A stretch of 22,024 nt of DNA from CAUTUX01 sp963532875 (GTDB taxonomy: Bacteria; Bacillota; Clostridia; Christensenellales; CAG-917), in contig CAUSLO010000017.1 of NCBI GenBank assembly GCA_963532875.1, positions 1 through 22,024 of the forward strand. Direction: 5' to 3'. Made by a program: the position numbers and the translations under genes. The notes under the pieces are model-generated. The model saw only the letters and a list, made by a program, of their open reading frames with translations, had not been told where the DNA came from and made no database searches. Shown in pieces: positions 16,254 to 22,024 of the stretch. Within the stretch, counting starts at the first letter, position 1. Each line of letters begins with the position of its first letter.

Positions 16254-16880
16254 ATGTGTAGAACAAGAAAAATAACAAATCAATTCACAAAACCAGAGAG
16301 TAACAAATACGGAGTAAAGATTGTTAAGTCAATGAACAGATATCATCAACCACTACACGAATTTGCAAGACAATACCTAAATATTCCCTCATACAAGTCA
16401 ATTCTTGATATTGGTTGCGGTGGAGGCAAAAACATATTTGATATGGCTCAACAAAACAAAGAAGCAACCCTATACGGTATTGATCACTCAGAAGAATCTA
16501 TTCGCCAAGCAACAGAACTCAATGCTATAGCACTGAAAGATGGACGAATTCATCTTGAACAAACAAATATTTTTAATGCAACCATCATACCTACTCAAAT
16601 AGATTTAGTTACAGCATTTGAAACAATATACTTCTGGGATGACATAGTTAAGAACTTCAAAAAAATCCACGACATACTTTCACCTCAAGGAGTTTTCTGC
16701 ATCGCTCAAGAATGCGGAAGTTTAAAGTATGCGAAGAAGTTAGAATGTAAAGTTAAAAACCTCAAAATATATACGCCAGCAGATGTAGAAGAAAAATTAA
16801 AAGAAGCAGGCTTTGCAAAAATAGAAATAAACTTGCAAGGCAATAAAATGGAAGGCTTTACAGTTAGAGCATACAAATAA
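16254..16880 (+). CDS. Class I SAM-dependent methyltransferase
   Basis: A 208-residue methyltransferase of the Methyltransf_11/25 kind. SAM-binding motif I is SILDIGCGGGKN, motif II ends in YGIDHSEESI, and DLVTAFETIYFWDD and LSPQGVFCIAQE follow in order. The substrate is unknown; small molecules are as likely as macromolecules. AGGAG stands nine bases before the ATG, 13 bases after the tsaD stop, so it is probably the last gene of the operon. There is no membrane segment. Confidence 0.85.
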   Translation: MCRTRKITNQFTKPESNKYGVKIVKSMNRYHQPLHEFARQYLNIPSYKSILDIGCGGGKNIFDMAQQNKEATLYGIDHSEESIRQATELNAIALKDGRIHLEQTNIFNATIIPTQIDLVTAFETIYFWDDIVKNFKKIHDILSPQGVFCIAQECGSLKYAKKLECKVKNLKIYTPADVEEKLKEAGFAKIEINLQGNKMEGFTVRAYK

Positions 16881-16930
16881 CTAAATAAGCGACTTTACAA
16901 CCTAAACTAAACATACAGCCTCAGAATTCC

Positions 16931-16980
16931 CACTTTCAAAACTTTAAAAATTTTCAACTTTTGAAAGTGTATGCTAAAAT
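16931..16980 (+). promoter_or_regulatory. Promoter with 11-bp inverted-repeat operator before the ATPase gene
   Basis: CACTTTCAAAA (16931-16941) and TTTTGAAAGTG (16959-16969) form a perfect 11-bp inverted repeat with a 17-base centre. An extended -10, TGCTAAAAT (16972-16980), follows directly, with a weak TTTCAA -35 at 16952-16957. The right arm lies in the spacer, so a bound dimer would block polymerase. The long arms and spacing also allow an RNA hairpin, but it would lie upstream of the predicted transcript. Confidence 0.6.
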
Positions 16981-17019
16981 AACCTTAAGCAAAATTTTCA
17001 ACAAAGATGTGAGGGGATT

Positions 17020-18219
17020 ATGCGTTATATTGAACGAACACAATATTTAGATAGGTTAAAGCGGTTACGTGGCACACCAGATATAAAGATAATCACAGGA
17101 GTGAGACGTTCGGGTAAGTCTGAGTTACTTAAGTCATACTTAGAGTATTTAAAAAATGACAGTAAGGACGTGAATATCATTTATATTGACTTTAGCGACT
17201 ACAATTACAATAATTTGAAAACCTGTGATGTATTACACAACTACGTTGAAAATAGATATATACAAGGTGCAGAAAACATTTTAATTATAGATGAAGTTCA
17301 ATTGTGTAAAGACTTTGAGATAGTGATCAATAGTTTTCATAATAGTAAAAAATATGACATTTACATCACTGGTTCAAATGCATTTCTCTTGAGTTCAGTC
17401 CTAGCAACTTTATTTACAGGACGATTTATACAAATTCAAATTTTCCCATTCAGTTTTGCTGAATACTGTGAGTACTTTGATATTAAGGATAACTATACGA
17501 GTCATCTTAAAGACTACGTAAGGTACGGCGGTTTATCGGGTTCATATGTATACGAAGAACAACAAGATAGAAGAGGGTACATATTGGATTTATATACGAC
17601 TTTAATAAAGAGAGATTTAATTGATAAATATAACATTACGCAAGTAGAACTATTAGATACATTAGTTCAATTTTTGATGGATAACATATCAAACTTAACA
17701 AGCGTGAACAATATCAAAAATGCAACTACAAACCTAACTGCAGAAACAAATCATGTAACTATAGGGAATTACATCAAGTATCTATGTAACGCATTTATTT
17801 TTTACAAAGTAAAGAGATATGATCTCAAAGGAAAGAAATATTTATCGACAAATGAGAAATATTATTTAGTAGATACATCACTTAGATACTCTTTGCTTGG
17901 TGAAAGAAATATGGACTATGGAAGAGCATATGAAAACATCGTTGCAATTGAGTTATTAAGAAGAGGGTATGATACTTATGTCGGCAAACTATATCAAAAG
18001 GAAATAGATTTTATAGCCATGAAGGGAACTGAAAAATACTACATACAAGTGGCAGATTCAATTACAGACAAGAACACTCTCTCAAGAGAATTAGAACCTT
18101 TATTTAGTATACGAGACGCCTATCCAAAAATAATATTAGCAAACACAAATAATCCTAGATATGACATAGAGGGAGTTAAAGTGATTGATATATCGGAATG
18201 GTCGCTCGGAACATTTTAA
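17020..18219 (+). CDS. AAA_14/DUF4143 ATPase
   Basis: A 399-residue protein of the AAA_14 plus DUF4143 family. Walker A is GVRRSGKS (27-34), Walker B is ILIIDEVQ (Asp91, Glu92), sensor region YITGSNAFLLS, then FPFSFAEYCEYF, which is diagnostic of the family. The C-terminal DUF4143 part ends with KEIDFIAMKG and YYIQVA, a PD-(D/E)xK-like block. These genes are very common in host-associated Bacillota and Bacteroidota, often in several copies next to regulatory repeats; their function is not established. The gene stands alone, with a strong GTGAGGGG ribosome site and an inverted repeat in its promoter. It is full length. Confidence 0.88.
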   Translation: MRYIERTQYLDRLKRLRGTPDIKIITGVRRSGKSELLKSYLEYLKNDSKDVNIIYIDFSDYNYNNLKTCDVLHNYVENRYIQGAENILIIDEVQLCKDFEIVINSFHNSKKYDIYITGSNAFLLSSVLATLFTGRFIQIQIFPFSFAEYCEYFDIKDNYTSHLKDYVRYGGLSGSYVYEEQQDRRGYILDLYTTLIKRDLIDKYNITQVELLDTLVQFLMDNISNLTSVNNIKNATTNLTAETNHVTIGNYIKYLCNAFIFYKVKRYDLKGKKYLSTNEKYYLVDTSLRYSLLGERNMDYGRAYENIVAIELLRRGYDTYVGKLYQKEIDFIAMKGTEKYYIQVADSITDKNTLSRELEPLFSIRDAYPKIILANTNNPRYDIEGVKVIDISEWSLGTF

Positions 18220-18466
18220 ACATCAAGATGCCATTCATTTATTACAATTGCGGAAGACATAGATGAATTGTAATCAAGAGGCGTACTTAACATTGCACAC
18301 ATCAAAATGAACAATAACGCCATAACTGGCAAAAGCGTTCAAAGTGATAGCGAAAACAAATTGCGAGTCATGGTGGAAGAAATTATGATAGTATTTACAA
18401 GAACTTAATCCAAGAAATCATATAAAATAGAAATATAAAAATTCTATTATATATGTTCTAACATAA
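18220..18466. other. Intergenic region without a recognisable gene
   Basis: Only a 33-codon frame (18307-18408) is visible; it has no clear ribosome site and resembles nothing I recognise. The 3' part is very AT-rich and leads into the next promoter. Confidence 0.4.
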
Positions 18467-18496
18467 TTGACAATTTCAGATGGGGGGGGGTAGAAT
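18467..18496 (+). promoter_or_regulatory. Candidate phase-variable promoter with poly-G spacer
   Basis: A perfect -35 TTGACA (18467-18472) and a -10 TAGAAT (18491-18496) are separated by 18 bp, and half of that spacer (18482-18490) is an uninterrupted run of nine G, exceptional in this AT-rich sequence. Slippage by one base would give the 17-bp optimum or a weaker 19-bp spacing. This is the layout known from phase-variable promoters such as Neisseria porA. The Shine-Dalgarno GAGGTGAT follows at 18511-18518. Confidence 0.75.
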
Positions 18497-18521
18497 ATTT
18501 TTAATATTTTGAGGTGATCAA

Positions 18522-19388
18522 ATGAACAAGAGAATTAAGATAACACTTTTTATATTTTTAATACTGACATTATCAGTTTCATTATTCGGTTGCTCTAATG
18601 CGAAAAAGAAAGATGAGGAGATAGAAAAGTTATTCAATATAGGAAGAATTACACATGGTTATACAATAGAAGGATATAAAGGAACATCAAAGGAGGTAAC
18701 CATCCCTAGCGAATATAAAGGCTATAAAATCAAAAGAATAGCAAGAGGAGCATTTGCAGAGAAAGAATTTATAGAAAAAGTTAATATCCCAAGTTCAATA
18801 GAAGAAATAAACTCAGATGCATTTGCTAAATGTATAAATTTAAAAGAGGTTACTTTTAGAGAAGGAATTAAGAGAATAGAGGATGGGGCATTCAGTCGTA
18901 CAGGGCTAGCGAAAATTAGTTTTCCTAAGAGTTTAGAAGAAATAGGGTCTAATGCATTTCATATGTGTAAAGACTTAAAAACAGTAAGCCTAAATGAGGG
19001 ATTAAAAAGCATAAGTTCAAATGCGTTTAGCAGTTCTGCAATTGAGACAGTAACGATGCCAAGCACTCTAAAAAATATTTCAAGTTCAGCATTTGCAAGA
19101 TGTACCAACTTAAAATCAGTATCACTAAATAAAGGATTACAGAATATAGGTAGTTGGGCATTCGCAGGGACATCAATATCAGAAATTACAATTTCAAAAT
19201 CGGTAAAAAATATCGGGGCAAATGCTTTTTCATTTTGCAATAACCTTACAGCAATTAATTGTGAGTTTTCAGAAGCATACACAAAAGAGAATATAGATTC
19301 ATTTGAGGGTTTATTTGATACTGAGGATAAATATTTATACGAAGACTGGAAACTAAACAAAAGAGTACAGTTCAAAAAGATTGCGTAA
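18522..19388 (+). CDS. BspA-type leucine-rich-repeat lipoprotein
   Basis: A 288-residue secreted lipoprotein. The signal peptide is hydrophobic from residue 7 to 22 and ends in the lipobox LFGC with the lipidated Cys24. A charged stretch follows, then from about residue 45 to 255 a series of LRR_5 (Treponema pallidum/BspA-type) repeats of ~22-23 residues with alternating forms: GAFA..EFIEKVNIPSSIEEI, NAFHMCKDLKTVSLNEGLKSI, SAFARCTNLKSVSLNKGLQNI, NAFSFCNNLTAI. The C-terminal ~35 residues are not repeats. BspA-like repeats mediate binding to host matrix proteins or other bacteria in oral and gut species; this protein would sit on the outer face of the membrane. It has no operon partner. The poly-G promoter suggests on/off switching. 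A strong GAGGTGAT site fixes the start. Confidence 0.88.
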   Translation: MNKRIKITLFIFLILTLSVSLFGCSNAKKKDEEIEKLFNIGRITHGYTIEGYKGTSKEVTIPSEYKGYKIKRIARGAFAEKEFIEKVNIPSSIEEINSDAFAKCINLKEVTFREGIKRIEDGAFSRTGLAKISFPKSLEEIGSNAFHMCKDLKTVSLNEGLKSISSNAFSSSAIETVTMPSTLKNISSSAFARCTNLKSVSLNKGLQNIGSWAFAGTSISEITISKSVKNIGANAFSFCNNLTAINCEFSEAYTKENIDSFEGLFDTEDKYLYEDWKLNKRVQFKKIA

Positions 19389-19788
19389 ATCTCATTGCAT
19401 GTTTCATTCGCTAGCAGATAAATTAATATGCTAACTGTTCATCTTTCACGCAAAGTGCGGTTACATGACAAGGTCCAGTCGCTGTTGTTTGTTAGTCGAC
19501 TCCTTCTAATACTTTGTAAATATTTCATAATTTCTTTTTGCGAATACTTTAATACGCTCCCAATGTCAAGGACAATTAAGCACTCATTCTAATTAATTGA
19601 TTGTTCAACTAAACAACCATCTGGCGATATTAAGGCTAGTATTGATATTGTCAGGTAGCATTGAATTCCGATGTTTGAATAGATCAGATTTAATACTACT
19701 TATGGGGTGGTGTTAAATTTGGGATTTGACTGAATTAGGATTGTCGTTTTATTAATTTGATAAGTTGGGGAATATTGTCTAGTGATTT
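19389..19788. other. Intergenic region holding the left inverted-repeat copy
   Basis: No coding frame of credible size is seen on either strand. It contains the left copy of the inverted ~65-bp repeat (19556-19622). The remainder shows no recognisable feature and no clear terminator for the lipoprotein gene. Confidence 0.5.
19556..19622 (-). repeat. Imperfect ~65-bp inverted repeat, left copy
   Basis: Read on the minus strand from 19622, this matches 21725-21796 on the plus strand. Shared blocks in the same order are GGTTGTTT, TGAACAATCAA, TTAATTA and AATTGTCCTTGACAT (15 bases, perfect), with differences between them. The two copies face each other around the small-RNA and RHH-HipA locus. 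Confidence 0.7.
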
Positions 19789-19817
19789 TTGATACCGTCT
19801 TTATCTGAGTCTATGCT
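19789..19817 (+). promoter_or_regulatory. Candidate promoter of the small RNA
   Basis: TTGATA (19789-19794) and TATGCT (19812-19817) are separated by 17 bp. Transcription would start near 19824. The -10 is weak. Confidence 0.4.
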
Positions 19818-19823
19818 TGTTAC

Positions 19824-19995
19824 TTTTTAATGCCTACTACATAATTTTATTGTCGCCGACGGGTAATGGATGGTAAAGGCGTAAGACAATTAATGTTGTG
19901 CAGAGAGAACAGCAAGGACTAAAAGCCGAGTTAATAAGATCGGTGCTCGGGACTCTCATGAAATTGCATCTAGAAATAGGTGCTTTTTATTTTTT
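19824..19995 (+). ncRNA. Candidate structured small RNA or leader
   Basis: No protein is encoded, but the stretch is unusually GC-rich for its surroundings from ~19850 and folds into ordered helices: ATTGTC (19849-19854) with GACAAT (19885-19890), enclosing CGCC (19854-19857) with GGCG (19878-19881), which share one base at the junction; GAGAG (19903-19907) with CTCTC (19953-19957), enclosing CCGAG (19926-19930) with CTCGG (19946-19950); then an intrinsic terminator at 19966-19995. An alternative CCGA/TCGG pairing (19926-19929 with 19940-19943) competes with the inner helix. It resembles no riboswitch consensus I can recall. It could be a free-standing RNA of ~170 nt, a regulator of the toxin-like operon that starts 80 bp downstream, or a remnant of a larger mobile RNA. 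Confidence 0.5.
19966..19995 (+). terminator. Intrinsic terminator of the small RNA
   Basis: GCATCT (19966-19971) and AGGTGC (19978-19983) form a 6-bp stem with one G-T pair around AGAAAT, followed by TTTTTATTTTT. It separates the RNA from the RHH-HipA operon. Confidence 0.7.
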
Positions 19996-20040
19996 AGGCA
20001 GATAACTTTTTGATTCTGTCCAGAATTTGTATAAAGCATG

Positions 20041-20069
20041 TTTACATTAGCCCCCAAATATTATATAGT
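20041..20069 (+). promoter_or_regulatory. Leaderless promoter of the RHH-HipA operon
   Basis: TTTACA (20041-20046), a 17-bp spacer and TATAGT (20064-20069) are followed after exactly six bases by ATG 20076. There is no Shine-Dalgarno site. The -10 box and distance equal those at the kinase gene (TATAGT at 103-108, ATG 115). The RHH protein probably represses this promoter. Confidence 0.65.
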
Positions 20070-20075
20070 GAATGC

Positions 20076-20474
20076 ATGGGACAAGAGAGACAGACGAATC
20101 GAGAATATATTAACAGATATATAAAGGATAATTATAGGACTTTTAAGTTTCGAGTTCGCAAGGAAAATCAACATTTGATTGATTGGTTATGCGAAGTTGA
20201 AAATAAGACCCAGTATATTACTGGCTTGATTGAGGAAGATATTAAGAGAAAAGTAAAGTATAATTATTTAGATGATAGTGTAAAGATAGATTTTGAGTTA
20301 CCACTAAATATTAAAAATTTAGTGGATGATGCCGAAAAAGCTGATTTAGAAGATGACTATGGGCTATATATGAATCTTGCTTGTGCGATAGACACGAATG
20401 CAAAAAATGCGACAGCTAAGAGAAAACTGACTAACTATCAGTGGGAAACGCTAGTGAGAAGGTTTAGAGTATGA
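20076..20474 (+). CDS. Ribbon-helix-helix antitoxin-like protein
   Basis: A 132-residue protein. The N-terminal ~50 residues fit a ribbon-helix-helix DNA-binding domain: strand TFKFRVRKE, helix 1 NQHLIDWLCEVE, helix 2 TQYITGLIEEDIKRK, preceded by YINRYIKDN, common in such proteins of Bacillota. The acidic C-terminal ~80 residues (LPLNIKNLVDDAEKADLEDD) could contact the partner kinase. Its stop overlaps the start of the kinase gene by 4 bp (ATGA), as in toxin-antitoxin operons. The start at 20076 is chosen because it lies six bases after a good -10 box and the domain starts soon after; a longer in-frame extension to 20010 would run through the promoter. Canonical HipB antitoxins have a helix-turn-helix, so the RHH type is a departure. 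A TAG directly follows its TGA stop in frame. Confidence 0.65.
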   Translation: MGQERQTNREYINRYIKDNYRTFKFRVRKENQHLIDWLCEVENKTQYITGLIEEDIKRKVKYNYLDDSVKIDFELPLNIKNLVDDAEKADLEDDYGLYMNLACAIDTNAKNATAKRKLTNYQWETLVRRFRV

Positions 20475-21445
20475 TAGAAATGGTAGATTTTACAAATTTA
20501 GAATTGAGCTCACGAAATATGCGGTATGGTGGAAGAGCAGGGGCTAAGAGAGGGATAATATATAATGGCGATTTTTGGATGGTGAAGTTCCCTAAGGACA
20601 CTAAAGAATTGAAATTTGCAATAGATATGTCATATTCATCAGCACCGTTAAGTGAGTATATTGGATCAAAAATATATGAAATAATGGGGTTTGATGTTCA
20701 AGAAGTGAAACTTGGAATCTTTTTTGATGGAAAACGAAATAAATTAGTGTGCGGTTGCAAGGATTTTTTGAAAGATGAGAATTACACACTTGTTTCTTAC
20801 ACTATGCTTAGAAACGACAGCAAAGAAGAGGCTTTAGGATTAGGAGAAGAGAGGGAATTTGGCGAATATACGTTAGATGAAATATCACATCAATTAGAAG
20901 AAAATACAGTGTTGAGTAAGATTCCAGGTGCTAAGGAAAGATTTTGGAGAGTTGTAGTAATGGATTTATTGATAAATAATAATGATCGCAATGACGACAA
21001 CTGGGGACTAATCTATTCTGAAAAAGAAGATAAATATACTTTGGCACCTATCTATGACAACGGAGCGTCATTTCATAGTAAAGTTTCAGATAACAAAATT
21101 AGTAATTTAATGGCAGATCCACCAAGATTGATGAGCAGTGTACTTAATGGCGTTGCGGGCTATCATGATGACAAAGGCAATAGTATTAGAAACGCAGATA
21201 TTTTAAATTATGCTAATAGAGATTTAGATGCTGCGATCTTATATGTAGGAGAAAAATTCCAAGAAAGGATTGGTGAAATCAAGAGGTTATTTTCTGAAAT
21301 ACCAGAATACTACAAAGGAATCGAAGTTTTTACAAAACAAAGAAAAGCGTACTATATGGCATCAATGTTAAGTAGATACCAACATATAATACAGCCAGCA
21401 ATGGAACGAATTAAAGAAAAAGAAGATGATTTTTGTCTTGAATAA
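20471..21445 (+). CDS. HipA/CtkA-like serine/threonine kinase (toxin-like)
   Basis: A 324-residue kinase with the HipA C-terminal fold, closest in layout to CtkA-type short HipA proteins: no HipA N-terminal domain, P-loop-like NMRYGGRAGAKRG (16-28) and Lys39 in FWMVKFPK, then substrate-side loops, the catalytic loop DLLINNNDRNDDNWGLI (Asp172, Asn177), and the metal-binding YDNGASF (Asp196). HipA phosphorylates glutamyl-tRNA synthetase; CtkA is secreted by Helicobacter; this protein has no signal peptide and its target is unknown. It is co-transcribed with, and overlaps, the RHH gene. AGAAGG eight bases upstream supports ATG 20471, although ATG 20480 is possible. Both key aspartates are present, so it looks active. 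Confidence 0.8.
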   Translation: MIEMVDFTNLELSSRNMRYGGRAGAKRGIIYNGDFWMVKFPKDTKELKFAIDMSYSSAPLSEYIGSKIYEIMGFDVQEVKLGIFFDGKRNKLVCGCKDFLKDENYTLVSYTMLRNDSKEEALGLGEEREFGEYTLDEISHQLEENTVLSKIPGAKERFWRVVVMDLLINNNDRNDDNWGLIYSEKEDKYTLAPIYDNGASFHSKVSDNKISNLMADPPRLMSSVLNGVAGYHDDKGNSIRNADILNYANRDLDAAILYVGEKFQERIGEIKRLFSEIPEYYKGIEVFTKQRKAYYMASMLSRYQHIIQPAMERIKEKEDDFCLE

Positions 21446-21724
21446 ATAAATTATATAATTCGAATATTTTACACTATACTTTAGGCAATAGTGCAAGACT
21501 TAATAAAATAGAACAATAAGTTGTACACCATAGAGTAAACAGTTAAATAAGCATATTTAAGTGTGTGCCTAAAAAGTAGACAGTTGAAATATCTTAAATC
21601 CTATAAAGTGTATATAATGGACACATAGGATCCCCAAAAATGTACAGCGTGTGCATTTGAAAACTTAATAAATAGCCACAAAAATTTTATTTCAGAGTCT
21701 GGTCGGGGGTCTTCCACTAGGAGA

Positions 21725-21796
21725 AGAAGGTTGTTTGAATGAACAATCAATCAATTAATTAATTTAAATGACCAATTGTCCTTGACATGGGGGAGT
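21725..21796 (+). repeat. Imperfect ~65-bp inverted repeat, right copy
   Basis: This is the plus-strand partner of 19556-19622, with the same ordered blocks GGTTGTTT, TGAACAATCAA, TTAATTA and AATTGTCCTTGACAT. It contains a perfect TTGACA (21782-21787), but TATAAT at 21801-21806 is only 13 bp away, too close for a normal promoter. Confidence 0.7.
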
Positions 21797-21970
21797 ACAT
21801 TATAATAATTAATTTCTAATTTATTTCCCTATACAAATTAAGAAAATCGTTAATTTTTATATTACCAACCCGGCACAGATCCAAAATTTAGTCAAAACGC
21901 TCCTTGAAATAACTCAAAAAACATAATTTTGTAGTCAAAAACTCATTAAAAGGGTTTAATTTTTATCGCA

Positions 21971-21994
21971 ATTATAGTATAATTATACTATAAT
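21971..21994 (+). promoter_or_regulatory. 24-bp perfect palindrome over the promoter of the next gene
   Basis: The palindrome is centred between 21982 and 21983 and contains two TATAAT hexamers (21978-21983 and 21989-21994). The first has a weak -35, TTTAAT (21955-21960), at 17 bp. A protein bound here would mask the -10 box, suggesting an autorepressor. The Shine-Dalgarno AGAGGTG follows at 22000-22005. Confidence 0.6.
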
Positions 21995-22010
21995 AAAAAG
22001 AGGTGCAATT

Positions 22011-22024
22011 ATGGCAACACCAGA
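22011..22024 (+). CDS. Start of a gene cut by the window end
   Basis: ATG 22011 has an AGAGGTG site at good spacing and encodes MATP before the window ends. The product cannot be identified. The palindromic operator suggests a self-regulated gene, for example a small DNA-binding protein or antitoxin; this is inference. Confidence 0.55.

Larger units (their letters stand above)
21446..22010. other. Non-coding region after the kinase operon
   Basis: No credible gene is seen on either strand. It holds the right copy of the ~65-bp inverted repeat (21725-21796), a stretch at 21562-21582 reminiscent of an IS3-family end, and the promoter region of the next gene with a palindrome. No clear terminator follows the kinase gene. 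Confidence 0.5.

Noticed and set aside
18307..18408. 33-codon frame between the ATPase and lipoprotein genes
   Set aside because: No ribosome site, no recognised similarity, and length compatible with chance.
19824..19995. Known riboswitch, T-box or tmRNA
   Set aside because: The conserved cores I know (for example T-box GGTGG, SAM, TPP, lysine, glycine and cobalamin boxes, or the tmRNA acceptor end) are not present, so I leave it as an unassigned structured RNA.
21782..21806. Strong promoter TTGACA/TATAAT in the right inverted repeat
   Set aside because: The boxes are only 13 bp apart and the left copy lacks the TATAAT.

Overview
The window is about 22 kb of AT-rich DNA (frequent AGA and ATA codons, Shine-Dalgarno sites of the AGGAG/GAGG type). 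The polA-coaE cluster, CCA-encoding tRNA genes and gene families point to a low-GC Bacillota, probably a host-associated clostridial-type bacterium; this taxonomic call is inference. The standard genetic code fits: the window encodes release factor 2 and a tRNA-Trp with anticodon CCA, all Trp residues in intact genes use TGG, and most genes end in TAA.

Layout. 1-2.8 kb: a NahK/aminoglycoside-phosphotransferase-type sugar kinase, followed by an AlbA_2/HATPase regulator broken by an in-frame TGA at a conserved Trp position and by a one-base deletion inside a 42-bp tandem repeat. 2.9-8.2 kb: an accessory, defence-flavoured cassette with a second, intact AlbA_2/HATPase protein, a NYN-domain nuclease-like protein, a Type II restriction-modification pair (endonuclease overlapping an N6-adenine methyltransferase) and a MarR-family remnant. 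Two perfect 18-bp direct repeats bracket it, one at 2881 and one ending at the proC stop codon. 8.0-9.1 kb: tRNA-Ser(UGA) and proC on the minus strand, tRNA-Trp(CCA) on the plus strand. 9.1-16.9 kb: a chromosomal core of membrane-anchored GDPD, patatin-like lipase, polA, coaE, prfB, tsaD and a small methyltransferase; patatin to methyltransferase are tightly packed or overlapping and look like one operon with its own promoter at 10215.

17.0-22.0 kb is again accessory: an AAA_14/DUF4143 ATPase behind a perfect inverted repeat; a BspA-type leucine-rich-repeat lipoprotein whose promoter has a run of nine G inside the -35/-10 spacer, a classic phase-variation architecture; a probable structured small RNA with its own promoter and terminator; and a toxin-antitoxin-like operon pairing a ribbon-helix-helix protein with a HipA/CtkA-like kinase. 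The RNA and the kinase operon lie between two ~65-bp imperfect repeats in inverted orientation. The window ends at the first codons of a gene behind a 24-bp perfect palindrome.

Most worth following: the poly-G promoter, the RNA plus RHH-HipA locus with its flanking repeats, the shared leaderless promoter geometry (-10 box, exactly 6 nt, then ATG) at three genes, and the repeat-bounded defence cassette.
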